The position numbers and the translations under genes are program-made. The notes under the pieces are model-generated. The model had not been told where the DNA came from. It was given only the letters and a program-made list of their open reading frames with translations, and did not search any database. From contig NZ_JARVSM010000001.1 in NCBI RefSeq assembly GCF_030209175.1, forward strand, positions 2,232,001 to 2,296,000: a stretch of DNA of 64,000 bases, in the 5' to 3' direction. This DNA comes from Pseudomonas sp. efr-133-TYG-5. Lineage in GTDB: Bacteria; Pseudomonadota; Gammaproteobacteria; Pseudomonadales; Pseudomonadaceae. Below, piece by piece: positions 18,801 through 27,401 of this stretch (positions are counted from its first letter, which is position 1; the number at the start of each line of letters is the position of its first letter).

Positions 18801-19811
18801 TCATTTGGGGAAAATCTCCAACAATCGTGGCGCTATCTTTTCCAGCGGACGGATTTCCACGGCCGCATCAATCGCTGCGGCGGCCTTGGGCATGCCGTAC
18901 ACCGCACTGCTGTGCTGATCCTGCGCGATGGTCAGGTAGCCCTGCTGGCGCATGAGCTTAAGCCCTTGCGCCCCGTCGCGCCCCATCCCGGTCAATAAAA
19001 CCCCGATCGCATCACCGTTCCAGTAATTGGCGACGCTTTCGAAAAACACGTCGATGGAGGGTCGGTAGATCTCATTGACCGGTTCGGCGGTATAGGCCAG
19101 CGTGCCGTTCTTCAATAATCGGATATGGTGGTTGGTGCCGGCCAGCAGCACCGCGCCACTCTGCGGCGGCTCGCCTTCGCAGGCCAGACGCACGTCGAGG
19201 CCGCTGGCGCTGGCCAGCCACTCGGCCATGCCCGCGGCGAACACCTGGTCGACGTGCTGCACCAGCACAATCGCCGCGGAGAAATTGCGCGGCAGGCCCT
19301 TGAGCAGCACCTCCAGCGCGGCCGGGCCGCCGGCTGACGAACCGATCGCCACCAGCCGCTGGCGCGAAGCCGAGCTGCGCGGCGGCGTGATCACCGGGCG
19401 TGAACGCGCGGTCTTCTCGCCGATCAGCCAGCCGATGTTGAGGATCTTGCGCAACAGCGGTGCCGCCGCTTCCTGGGCATTGCCGGCGCCGATCGCCGGC
19501 GTATCGACCACGTCCAGCGCACCGTGGCCCATGGCCTCGAACACGCGGTGCACGTTCTGCTGGCGGTCGACCGTGACGATGACAATCGCGCACGGGCTCT
19601 CGGCCATGATCCGCCGGGTGGCCTCGACACCGTCCATCACCGGCATGATCAGGTCCATCAGGATCAGGTCCGGGGTGTTTTCCGCGCACAGGCGCACCGC
19701 TTCGGCGCCATTGCTGGCGACCCACAGCACCTGATGCGCCGGCTCGAAGGCCAGCGCCCGGCGCAGCGCCTCCACCGCCAGGGGCATGTCGTTGACGATT
19801 GCGATTTTCAT
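18801..19811 (-). CDS. wspF: chemosensory protein-glutamate methylesterase WspF
   Basis: 336 residues, CheB-like: a receiver domain with Asp 53 in [12 protein letters not shown], then a methylesterase domain with the catalytic Ser in [16 protein letters not shown], His in LVQHVDQVF and Asp in [13 protein letters not shown]. It demethylates WspA and so damps the pathway; loss of wspF is the classic route to constitutive c-di-GMP. All three catalytic residues are present here, so it should be functional. It overlaps wspE by 4 bases. Confidence 0.96.
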   Translation of the reverse strand: MKIAIVNDMPLAVEALRRALAFEPAHQVLWVASNGAEAVRLCAENTPDLILMDLIMPVMDGVEATRRIMAESPCAIVIVTVDRQQNVHRVFEAMGHGALDVVDTPAIGAGNAQEAAAPLLRKILNIGWLIGEKTARSRPVITPPRSSASRQRLVAIGSSAGGPAALEVLLKGLPRNFSAAIVLVQHVDQVFAAGMAEWLASASGLDVRLACEGEPPQSGAVLLAGTNHHIRLLKNGTLAYTAEPVNEIYRPSIDVFFESVANYWNGDAIGVLLTGMGRDGAQGLKLMRQQGYLTIAQDQHSSAVYGMPKAAAAIDAAVEIRPLEKIAPRLLEIFPK

Positions 19812-22105
19812 GCCCGCGCTCCTCCGATGAGCTCAACCACCGCGTCGAGCAGGGCGTCGTCATGAAAACTGGCCTTGGCTAGATAATAGTCGGCTCCGGC
19901 GTCGAGTCCACGACGGCGGTCTTCCTCGCGGTCCTTGTACGACACCACCATCACCGGCAGCGACTGCAGGCGGTTGTCGCGACGCAGCAGCGAGACCAGT
20001 TCGATACCGTCCATGCGCGGCATGTCGATGTCGGTGATCAGCAGGTCGAAATCCTCGGAACGCAAGGCGTTCCAGCCGTCCATGCCATCTACCGCCACCG
20101 CCACGTCGTAGCCGCGATTGAGCAGCAGCTTGCGTTGCAGCTCGCGCACGGTGAGCGAGTCGTCGACCACCAGAATCCGCTTGCGCGCAGCCTCCGCGGC
20201 CTGATTGCCATGCCGGGCGATGCGCTCCAGGCGTCCGGTATCGAGCAGTTTGTCCACCGAGCGCAGCATGTCCTCGACATCGACGATCAGCACCACCGAG
20301 CCGTCGTCGAGCAAGGCCCCGGCGGAAATGTCCTGCACCTTGCCCAGGCGCTCGTCGAGTGGCAGCACCACCAGCGTGCGTTCGCCGATGAAGCGCTCGA
20401 CTGCCACGCCGTAGATCGCATCGCGCTCGCGAATCACCACGACTTTGAGGGTCTCACCGCTGTTCTGGCTGGCTGGGCGCTGCAATAACTGACTGGCGGC
20501 GACCAGCCCGACGTGCCGGCCCTCGTGCCAGAAATGCTGACGCCCTTCGAGCTGAACAATGTCTTGCGGCGCCAGGTCGCACATACGCTCGATGTGCGCC
20601 AGCGGGAAGGCATAGGCCTCGCCGCCGACCTCCACCACCAGGCTGCGCACCACCGACAGGGTCAGCGGCACTTCCAGGTGAAAGCGGCTGCCCTCGCCCG
20701 CTGTCTGCTCCAGCACCACCGCGCCACGCAGCTGACGCACCATGTGTTGCACCGCGTCGAGGCCGACACCGCGCCCGGAGACTTCGGTGACCTTGTCGCG
20801 CAGGCTGAAACCCGGCAGGAACAGGAACGTCAGCAGCTCCTCTTCGCTCAGTTGCGCAGCGGTTTCGGCCGGCGACAACTGGCGCTCGACGATGCTGCGG
20901 CGGACCTTTTCCAGGTCCACGCCGTTGCCGTCATCGCTCAACTCGAGCACCAGCAAACCGGCCTGGTGCGAGGCGCGCAGGCGAATCAGGCCCTCTTCGG
21001 GCTTGCCCTTGAGCAGGCGCTGCTCCGGCGATTCGATGCCGTGATCGACCGCGTTGCGCAGCAAGTGCGTGAGCGGCGCTTCGAGTTTTTCCAGGACATC
21101 GCGGTCGACCTGGGTTTTCTCGCCTTCGATCTCCAGGCGCACCTGTTTGCCGAGGCTGCGCCCGAGATCGCGGACCATGCGCGCCTGCCCGCTGAGCACA
21201 TCGGCGAACGGCCGCATGCGGCAGGCCAGCGCGGTGTCATACAGCACTTGCGCCCGTTGGCTGGCCTGCCAGGCGAATTCGTCCAGCTCGGCGTTCTTCT
21301 CCGCCAGCAGTTGCTGCGACTCGGTGAGCAGGCGCCGCGCATCCTCCAGCGCTTCCTGGGCCTCGAGGCTCAGGGCGTGCTCCTTGAGGTGGACGTTGAG
21401 GCTTTCCAGCGCGCGCAGGCCATTGTTCTGCATGCGCTTGAGGCGCTGCATGGTCGCCAGGTGCGGCTTGAGGCGCTGGGTTTCGACCAGGGATTTGCTC
21501 GACAGATCGAGCAGGCTGTTCAACCGCTCGGCGGTGACCCGCAGCACCCGCTCGCCGCCTTCGGCGGTGCGTTTGCTTTTGCGCGGGGCAGGCTCAGACG
21601 CCTCGGTTGGCGCTTCAACCGGCGGCAACGGCTCGGTTGCGGGCGCTGGCGCCTGCACCTGCGGTTCCGCCAGCGGCGCCAGGCTCGGTGCTGGCGCGAT
21701 CACCACCGCCGGCCCGGCCGGATCGAGCAGGCGGCCCATCAGCGCCACGTACGCCTCGATGTCCGCCGGTTGCGGGCCGTTGGCCGGGGTGGCGATGCGC
21801 ATCAGCAGGTCGGTGCCCTGCAGCAACGCGTCAATGTGCTCCGGGCGCAGGAACAGCCGCCCTTCCTGGGCGCTGACCAGGCAATCTTCCATGACATGGG
21901 CGACGCTGACGCCGCTGTCGATGCCGACGATCCGCGCCGCGCCCTTGAGCGAGTGCGCCGCACGCATGCACGACTCGAGTTGATCGGCCTGGGTCGGATT
22001 GCGCTCCAGCGCCAACAGGCCGGCGCTGAGCACCTGGGTCTGGGCTTCGGCTTCGAGGCTGAACAGCTCGAGCAGGGAGGCGTCGCGCATTTGCTCGGGG
22101 GTCAT
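19808..22105 (-). CDS. wspE: hybrid sensor histidine kinase WspE (CheA-CheY)
   Basis: 765 residues. The domain order is HPt with the phospho-His in [13 protein letters not shown] (His 51), a Pro/Ala-rich linker (about residues 140-180), dimerisation and HATPase regions ([23 protein letters not shown]), a CheW-like domain, and a C-terminal receiver domain with [16 protein letters not shown]. It takes signal from WspA-WspB/D and phosphorylates WspR and WspF. It is coupled by 4-base overlaps to wspD and wspF. Confidence 0.96.
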   Translation of the reverse strand: MTPEQMRDASLLELFSLEAEAQTQVLSAGLLALERNPTQADQLESCMRAAHSLKGAARIVGIDSGVSVAHVMEDCLVSAQEGRLFLRPEHIDALLQGTDLLMRIATPANGPQPADIEAYVALMGRLLDPAGPAVVIAPAPSLAPLAEPQVQAPAPATEPLPPVEAPTEASEPAPRKSKRTAEGGERVLRVTAERLNSLLDLSSKSLVETQRLKPHLATMQRLKRMQNNGLRALESLNVHLKEHALSLEAQEALEDARRLLTESQQLLAEKNAELDEFAWQASQRAQVLYDTALACRMRPFADVLSGQARMVRDLGRSLGKQVRLEIEGEKTQVDRDVLEKLEAPLTHLLRNAVDHGIESPEQRLLKGKPEEGLIRLRASHQAGLLVLELSDDGNGVDLEKVRRSIVERQLSPAETAAQLSEEELLTFLFLPGFSLRDKVTEVSGRGVGLDAVQHMVRQLRGAVVLEQTAGEGSRFHLEVPLTLSVVRSLVVEVGGEAYAFPLAHIERMCDLAPQDIVQLEGRQHFWHEGRHVGLVAASQLLQRPASQNSGETLKVVVIRERDAIYGVAVERFIGERTLVVLPLDERLGKVQDISAGALLDDGSVVLIVDVEDMLRSVDKLLDTGRLERIARHGNQAAEAARKRILVVDDSLTVRELQRKLLLNRGYDVAVAVDGMDGWNALRSEDFDLLITDIDMPRMDGIELVSLLRRDNRLQSLPVMVVSYKDREEDRRRGLDAGADYYLAKASFHDDALLDAVVELIGGARA

Positions 22106-22785
22106 GTGAGGCTCCGGGACACGGCAGACAGCAACTGTTCTTCATCCAGCCAGCGCAGGCTGCGGCCCCGGAAGGCCAGCACGCCGCGGGTGTATTTGGC
22201 ACTGGCCTGCGCGCCCGAACGCGAGGCTGCCTCGAGAAGGCGCTCGTCGATGGCGTGGATGCCGTCAACCTCGTCCACCGGCACCACCACCGGCCCACCC
22301 TGCGCAGCGATGATCAGCATGCGCGGCATGATCCGCGCGCCCGTGGCCGGCGCGGTGCTGGCATCGAGGCCGAGCAGCTCGACCAGCGACAGGCACGCCA
22401 CCAGCGCGCCGCGCACATTCGCCACACCGAGCAGCGCGCGCGAGCGCTGGTGCGGCAGCGAGTGAATCGCCTGCAGCGGCGCAACCTCCACCAGGCTGCG
22501 GGTGGCCAGCCCCAGCCATTCTTCGCCGAGGCGGAACATCAGCACGGAACGGGTCTTGCGTTCAGTTTCAACCTGGGTCGCCACCGGGTCGCGCTCGTCC
22601 TGCTGCAACGCGTAACGGTCGAGCAGGCGCGTGGCGGCGGCGGAATACACCGGGCAGTTGCGGCAATGGATGTGCTCGGCCAGCAGCGGACAGGACTTGT
22701 CACCATGAATGCCGATGCGGTTCCAGCAATCGTCGATGGCCCGGGCGTCTTCGTGGGTGACGTTCAAGGTGTCGGACGGGATCAT
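22102..22785 (-). CDS. wspD: chemosensory coupling protein WspD (CheW-like)
   Basis: 227 residues. It is larger than canonical CheW because of an N-terminal extension of about 85 residues with a Cys cluster (CPLLAEHIHCRNCPVY) that could bind a metal. The CheW domain follows (FRLGEEWLGLATRSLVEVA ... GVANVRGALVACLSL). It couples receptor WspA to kinase WspE. Overlaps wspC and wspE by 4 bases each. Confidence 0.94.
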   Translation of the reverse strand: MIPSDTLNVTHEDARAIDDCWNRIGIHGDKSCPLLAEHIHCRNCPVYSAAATRLLDRYALQQDERDPVATQVETERKTRSVLMFRLGEEWLGLATRSLVEVAPLQAIHSLPHQRSRALLGVANVRGALVACLSLVELLGLDASTAPATGARIMPRMLIIAAQGGPVVVPVDEVDGIHAIDERLLEAASRSGAQASAKYTRGVLAFRGRSLRWLDEEQLLSAVSRSLT

Positions 22786-24074
22786 CGTTTACGCTCATTG
22801 TCGGCGGTGCGGCTGCTACGCGCGGCGCGCTCCTGCAATCGTCTGGCACCCGCCGTGTCGCCCTGGGCTTGCAGCAGCGCAGCCAGGTGCATCAACGCTT
22901 CGGGGTGTTGCGGTTCGAGGTACAACGCCTTGCGGTAGTAACCCTGGGCTTCGAGGGCGCTGCCGGCCACGTCGCTGAGCAGGCCGAGCCAGTAGAACAC
23001 CTGAGCCACCGGTTCGTGGCTGCGCAGGTATTGCTCACACGCGGCGCGCGCCTCGGTGCTTTTGCCTTCGTTGGCGAGGGCGGCGATGTTGGCCAGCAGG
23101 GTCGCGGCATCCGGATTGGCGGCTTTAGCACTGGCCGGCAGCGGCGTCGCGCTGGCAAACGGTCGATTGCGCACGGCGGGCGGCGGCGTACTGCGCGGCG
23201 GCTGGCGCACGGGCAGGATCGTGGACGTGGACGGCGGCATGATCGACGGCGCCAACGTCGCTGGCGCCGGCAGCGGCTCGCTGTGACGACTGAAGGCGAA
23301 AGACTGCGGGATGCCGATCGAACGCATGCCCAGACGTCCGAGCAGGCTGCCCTCGGCCGGCCCGATAAACAGCACGCCGTCGACATGGGTCAGCCGCTTG
23401 AGCAGCGCAAACACCTGTTGCTGGGTCGGCTGGTCGAAGTAGATCAGCAGGTTGCGGCAGAACACGAAATCGAACGGCGGATCCTCGGCCAGCAGCGCCG
23501 GATCGAGCACATTGCCGACCTGCCAGCGCACCTGCTCGCGCACGATGTCATTGACCCGATAACCGTCGTCCTGCGCCGTGAAGTGACGCTCGCGGTACTC
23601 CAGGTCCTGGCCGCGGAACGAGTTCTTGCCGTACAGCGCCCGTCGCGCCTTGTCCACCGACAGCGGACTGACGTCCATGCCTTCGACCTTGAACTGGTGG
23701 GGCTTGAGCCCGGCATCGAGCAGCGCCATGGCAATCGAATAGGGTTCCTCGCCAGTGGAACACGGCAGGCTGAGGATGCGCAGGGCGCGCATGTTGTTCA
23801 GCTCGGCGAGGCGTTTGCGCGCCAGTTTGCCCAGGGTGGCAAAGGATTCCGGGTAGCGGAAAAACCAGGTTTCCGGGACGATCACCGCTTCGATCAGGGC
23901 CTGCTGTTCGTCACGCGAACCTTGCAGCGTCTGCCAGTATTCATCGGCACTGGCGCTCTGCGAGAGCGTGATGCGCTGGCGCACCGCGCGCTCGATGATG
24001 GCCGGCCCCACCGACGTGACGTCGAGGCCGATGCGCTCCTTGAGGAAGGCGAAAAAGCGCTGATCGCCGCTCAT
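22782..24074 (-). CDS. wspC: chemoreceptor methyltransferase WspC (CheR with TPR)
   Basis: 430 residues: a CheR domain with the SAM-binding segment LSLPCSTGEEPYSIAMALL near residue 103 and VFCRNLLIYFDQ near residue 210, then a Pro/Ala-rich linker and a C-terminal TPR-like region (AQVFYWLGLLSDVAGSALEA, ALMHLAALLQAQGD). It methylates WspA glutamates, opposing WspF. TPR-bearing CheR is typical of Wsp-type systems. Confidence 0.95.
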   Translation of the reverse strand: MSGDQRFFAFLKERIGLDVTSVGPAIIERAVRQRITLSQSASADEYWQTLQGSRDEQQALIEAVIVPETWFFRYPESFATLGKLARKRLAELNNMRALRILSLPCSTGEEPYSIAMALLDAGLKPHQFKVEGMDVSPLSVDKARRALYGKNSFRGQDLEYRERHFTAQDDGYRVNDIVREQVRWQVGNVLDPALLAEDPPFDFVFCRNLLIYFDQPTQQQVFALLKRLTHVDGVLFIGPAEGSLLGRLGMRSIGIPQSFAFSRHSEPLPAPATLAPSIMPPSTSTILPVRQPPRSTPPPAVRNRPFASATPLPASAKAANPDAATLLANIAALANEGKSTEARAACEQYLRSHEPVAQVFYWLGLLSDVAGSALEAQGYYRKALYLEPQHPEALMHLAALLQAQGDTAGARRLQERAARSSRTADNERKR

Positions 24075-24607
24075 GGCCGGGCCTCAAGCTGCGCAGGATC
24101 CAGCGGCGGCGTAGGGAACAGCAGCGTGCGCACCGCGTCGTCCAGCAAGTCGTTGACCCGCACCCACTGCACCAGGCCCTGGGCGTCCTCACGCACCGGC
24201 CCGAGATACGGCGCCTGGCGGTTATCCAGGCCGTACGGCTGAAATTCCTGCGGGTTGCAGCGCAAGGTGTCGGTGGCCTGTTCGAGGATCAGGCCGAGCC
24301 TTTGCCCGGGCACGGATTCGTCCGGGCGGTAATGCACCAGCACCAGGCGCGTGCTGGTGCGCGCCTCGGCGGGTTGACCGAACGTCAGCGCACTGAGGTC
24401 GATCACCGGCACCACCGTGCCGCGATAGGCAAACACCCCGGCGACCCACGCCGGCGCCTGGGCAATCGGTTTGAGCGGCAGGCGCGGCAGCACTTCCGCC
24501 ACCTCCGTGGCGCGCAGTGCATAGCGCTCGCTGCCGATGCGAAACAGCAGGAACAAGGCCTGCTTCGCCAGCGGGGCGACGTTGCGTTTGGCGGTGATCT
24601 CGCTCAT
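24071..24607 (-). CDS. wspB: chemosensory coupling protein WspB (CheW-like)
   Basis: 178 residues starting MSEITAKRNVAPLAKQ. It has a single CheW domain with FRIGSERYALRATEVAEV, VAGVFAYRGTVVPVIDLS and LGLILEQATDTL. Its ATG (24607-24605) shares one base with the wspA stop (TGATG), so translation is coupled. A longer minus-strand frame extending to 25768 is an artefact over wspA. Confidence 0.94.
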   Translation of the reverse strand: MSEITAKRNVAPLAKQALFLLFRIGSERYALRATEVAEVLPRLPLKPIAQAPAWVAGVFAYRGTVVPVIDLSALTFGQPAEARTSTRLVLVHYRPDESVPGQRLGLILEQATDTLRCNPQEFQPYGLDNRQAPYLGPVREDAQGLVQWVRVNDLLDDAVRTLLFPTPPLDPAQLEARP

Positions 24608-26235
24608 CAGACTTTGAATCGCGAAACGCCGCTGCGCAGGCCGACGGCCACCTGGCTCAGTTCGTCGATGGCGAAACTGGCCTGACGCAACGACTCGACG
24701 GTCTGGCTGCTGGCGTCGCCCAGCTGCACCAGCGCATGGTTGATCTGTTCGGCACCGGTGGCCTGGGCCTGCATGCCTTCGTTGACCATCAACACCCGCG
24801 GCGCCAGCGCCTGCACCTGGTGGATGATCTGCGACAGCTGTTCGCCGACCTGCTGCACCTCGGCCATGCCCCGGCGCACTTCTTCGGAAAACTTGTCCAT
24901 GCCCATCACGCCGGCGGACACCGCCGACTGGATCTCGCGGACCATCTGCTCGATGTCGTAGGTGGCCACGGCCGTCTGGTCGGCCAGGCGCCGCACTTCG
25001 GTGGCGACCACGGCGAAACCGCGCCCGTACTCGCCAGCCTTTTCCGCTTCGATCGCGGCGTTCAGCGACAGCAGGTTGGTCTGGTCGGCGACCTTGACGA
25101 TGGTCACCACCACCTGATTGATGTTGCCGGCCTTCTCGTTGAGGATCGCCAGTTTGGCGTTGACCAGATCCGCCGCGCCCATCACCGAATGCATGGTGTC
25201 TTCCATGCGCGCCAGCCCTTGCTGCCCGGAGCCGGCCAGCACCGAGGCCTGATCGGCGGCGGTGGAGACTTCGGTCATGGTGCGCACCAGATCCCGCGAG
25301 GTCGCCGCGATTTCCCGGGAGGTCGCGCCGATTTCGGTGGTGGTGGCGGCGGTTTCGGTGGCGGTGGCCTGTTGCTGCTTGGACGTGGCGGCGATTTCGG
25401 TGACCGACGTGGTCACCTGCACCGACGAGCGCTGGGCCTGGGACACCAGCGCGGTCAGCTCGGTCATCATGTCGTTGAAGCCGGTTTCCACGGCGCCGAA
25501 CTCGTCCTTGCGCTCCAGGTTCAGGCGCGAACTCAAGTCGCCGGTGCGCATGATTTCGAGGATGCTGACGATACGGTTCATCGGCGCCATGATCGCGCGC
25601 ATCAGCAGCAAGCCACACAGACCGGCGGCCAGCACGGCCACCAGCAGCGAAACGAACATGCTGACCTTGGCCGCCGCGACGGCGTCGTCGATGTTGGCCA
25701 TGGCCTGGTCGGCGACCCGCTTGTTCTCGCCAATGATGTCGTTGAGCTTCATGCGCCCGGCGTACCACGCCGGGGTCAGCTTCTCGTTGAACAGCTTGAC
25801 CGCATCGGCCTCCAGATTGCGCTTGTGCAGATCGAGCACCGCGTCCTGGATCTGCATATAAGTGTCGTGGTCTTTTTCGAAGGCAGCGAACTCGACGCGG
25901 TCCTCGTCCGTGGTCACGGTGCCGCGATAATTGGCCATCTGTTCCTGCAAGCGGGCTTCAAAGGCTTTGTAGTCGGCAGCATCCTCGTTGCTGATGCCCT
26001 GCCCTTCCTTGAGTCCGAGCAGCTCCTGCGTCTGCAGGTAACTGTCGACCCAGGCGCCACGGATCATCGAGCTGTAGTAGACCCCGGGAATGGCATCGTC
26101 ACGCACGCTGCTTTCACTGGCCTCGATCTTCAGCAACCGCGAATACGAGACGACCACCATCAGCAGCATGATGGCGATAATTACCGCAAAGCTCGCCAAA
26201 ATGCGTTGGCGCAACGTCCAGTTCTTCACAGTCAT
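24607..26235 (-). CDS. wspA: methyl-accepting surface-sensing receptor WspA
   Basis: 542 residues. TM1 is at about residues 10-28 and TM2 at about 188-210, enclosing a four-helix periplasmic region; HAMP follows, then a long cytoplasmic coiled coil with the conserved MCP tip (EAEKAGEYGRGFAVVATEV). WspA senses surface contact and activates WspE. It is the first gene of the operon, whose promoter must lie in 26236-26400, back to back with the hcp control region. Confidence 0.96.
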   Translation of the reverse strand: MTVKNWTLRQRILASFAVIIAIMLLMVVVSYSRLLKIEASESSVRDDAIPGVYYSSMIRGAWVDSYLQTQELLGLKEGQGISNEDAADYKAFEARLQEQMANYRGTVTTDEDRVEFAAFEKDHDTYMQIQDAVLDLHKRNLEADAVKLFNEKLTPAWYAGRMKLNDIIGENKRVADQAMANIDDAVAAAKVSMFVSLLVAVLAAGLCGLLLMRAIMAPMNRIVSILEIMRTGDLSSRLNLERKDEFGAVETGFNDMMTELTALVSQAQRSSVQVTTSVTEIAATSKQQQATATETAATTTEIGATSREIAATSRDLVRTMTEVSTAADQASVLAGSGQQGLARMEDTMHSVMGAADLVNAKLAILNEKAGNINQVVVTIVKVADQTNLLSLNAAIEAEKAGEYGRGFAVVATEVRRLADQTAVATYDIEQMVREIQSAVSAGVMGMDKFSEEVRRGMAEVQQVGEQLSQIIHQVQALAPRVLMVNEGMQAQATGAEQINHALVQLGDASSQTVESLRQASFAIDELSQVAVGLRSGVSRFKV

Positions 26236-26460
26236 TCCTCGGGCACAGGTCGAAATGCGGGGAGTATAGCCGAGGGCGGTGTTTCATTTATAAGACGCTT
26301 TGCCGCGCTCGGGACTTCCGGAAATAAACCCCGAAGGGCTCTGGACAGGGACTTTCCGGTAATCGGCGGTCGGCGTGCCAGTGACGCAATGGTAAAAAGG
26401 GGCGAGGGATTGGTCATTTCGGTTTTAAATGATCTGGCGACACGGTAGCCATGTGCCATT

Positions 26461-26480
26461 GTGCGCAACTTCTTGCGCAC
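26461..26480. promoter_or_regulatory. palindromic activator site 1 upstream of hcp
   Basis: GTGCGCAA-CTTC-TTGCGCAC, a perfect 8-base inverted repeat with a 4-base centre. The TGCGCAA-N4-TTGCGCA core recurs twice more before the sigma-54-like promoter, so this is probably an upstream activating sequence for an enhancer-binding protein. It is about 225 bases before the predicted start of transcription. Confidence 0.7.
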
Positions 26481-26542
26481 TGGTTTCGCAAAATCGTCGC
26501 CTGATTTCGCTACAGCCCCCAATTACCGTCGCCTGTAGCCGA

Positions 26543-26562
26543 GTGCGCAACTTTTTGCGCAG
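26543..26562. promoter_or_regulatory. palindromic activator site 2 upstream of hcp
   Basis: GTGCGCAA-CTTT-TTGCGCAG, the same 18-base core as site 1 with full symmetry over 7-base arms. Centred about 140 bases upstream of the predicted transcription start. Confidence 0.7.
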
Positions 26563-26565
26563 TAC

Positions 26566-26583
26566 TGCGCTAGAAGTTGCGCA
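26566..26583. promoter_or_regulatory. palindromic activator site 3 upstream of hcp
   Basis: TGCGCTA-GAAG-TTGCGCA, one mismatch from the core. It begins 3 bases after site 2, and the two centres are 22 bases apart, about two helical turns, which would suit cooperative binding on one DNA face. Confidence 0.65.
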
Positions 26584-26668
26584 CTTTTACTTTCATCGCT
26601 GAAAAAAAACGCTCGAACCCGCTAGCCAGAGCGGTGAAATCCCCAGCTTCCGGGCATGTGCCAAAAGC

Positions 26669-26684
26669 TGGCACGCTCCTTGAT
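26669..26684 (+). promoter_or_regulatory. sigma-54 (RpoN) -24/-12 promoter of the hcp-vgrG unit
   Basis: TGGCACGCTCCTTGAT: the -24 element TGGCACG is a full match, and the GG to -12 spacing is exactly 10 bases; the -12 element is TTGA in place of the consensus TTGC. The predicted start is near 26695, leaving a 5' leader of about 60 bases before hcp. Three enhancer-type palindromes lie upstream. Confidence 0.75.
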
Positions 26685-26754
26685 AACAGTCAGGCACCCA
26701 CCGGGCGATATCGCCTCCCGGGCACCCTAAATTTATCCGCAAGGAGAGCACCCC

Positions 26755-27270
26755 ATGGCAACACCAGCGTACATGTCGGTTACCGGCGAAAAACAAGGCC
26801 TGATCACTGCCGGCGCCTTCACCGCCGACTCCGTTGGCAACACCTACCAGGAAGGTCACGAAGACCAGGTCATGGTTCAGGCGTTCAGCCACGACGTGAT
26901 CATCCCGCGTGACCCGCAATCCGGTCAGCCAACCGGTCAGCGTGTACACAAGCCAGTTGTGATCACCAAGGTCTACGACAAGGCTTCGCCTCTGCTGCAA
27001 GCTGCTCTGACCTCCGGCGAGCGCATGAGCGAAATCGTTATCCAGTGGTACCGTACTTCGGCTCAAGGTACTCAAGAGCACTACTACACCACCAAACTGG
27101 AAGACGCGATCATCGTCGCCATCAACAACAAGATGCACAACTGCCAGGATCCAGGCAACTCGCACTTCACCCACCTGGAAGAAGTGCAGTTCACCTACCG
27201 CAAGATCACCTGGACCCACGAAGTATCCGGTACTTCGGGTTCCGATGACTGGCGTGCTCCAGTCGTTTAA
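26755..27270 (+). CDS. hcp: type VI secretion tube protein Hcp
   Basis: 171 residues, standard Hcp length. It opens with PAYMSVTGEKQGLITAGAF and has the family segments SHDVIIPRDPQSGQPTGQR and KVYDKASPLLQAALTSGE. Hcp hexamers stack into the T6SS inner tube and can carry effectors. Strong ribosome site AAGGAG at 26741. It is the first gene of an orphan hcp-vgrG-effector island; no T6SS sheath or baseplate genes are in the window, so it must work with a core cluster elsewhere. Confidence 0.96.
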   Translation: MATPAYMSVTGEKQGLITAGAFTADSVGNTYQEGHEDQVMVQAFSHDVIIPRDPQSGQPTGQRVHKPVVITKVYDKASPLLQAALTSGERMSEIVIQWYRTSAQGTQEHYYTTKLEDAIIVAINNKMHNCQDPGNSHFTHLEEVQFTYRKITWTHEVSGTSGSDDWRAPVV

Positions 27271-27290
27271 TTACGGCTGATCGTTTCAAG

Positions 27291-27315
27291 CATCGACCAG
27301 CCCTGCTGGTCGATG
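27291..27315 (+). terminator. hairpin between hcp and vgrG
   Basis: CATCGACCAG / CTGGTCGATG is a perfect 10-base stem with loop CCCTG, 20 bases after the hcp stop. Only TCGTTTG follows, so it is a weak terminator at best. It could set a high hcp to vgrG transcript ratio by attenuation or by protecting hcp mRNA. Confidence 0.6.
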
Positions 27316-27401
27316 TCGTTTGAGCCCTTCCAGAATTTTCGCGTCCGCAAGCTCCCGCCCGGGTGTAGGCGTTCGCCGCTGCACAGCACGAGGAACAAGG
27401 G

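Noticed and set aside
20513..22465. 650-codon plus-strand open frame
   Set aside because: Antisense to wspE and wspD, which have complete domain signatures.
24607..25768. Long 5' extension of wspB
   Set aside because: It overlaps wspA in another phase with Arg/Gly/His-rich shadow sequence; the true wspB start is the ATG coupled to the wspA stop at 24607.
26232..26522. 96-codon minus-strand frame upstream of wspA
   Set aside because: It covers the wspA/hcp control region including palindrome 1, has no ribosome site and no recognisable domain.
26461..26584. Palindrome cluster considered as a small CRISPR-like or iteron array
   Set aside because: Only three units, uneven spacing and no unique spacers of constant length; placement before a sigma-54-type promoter fits activator sites better.
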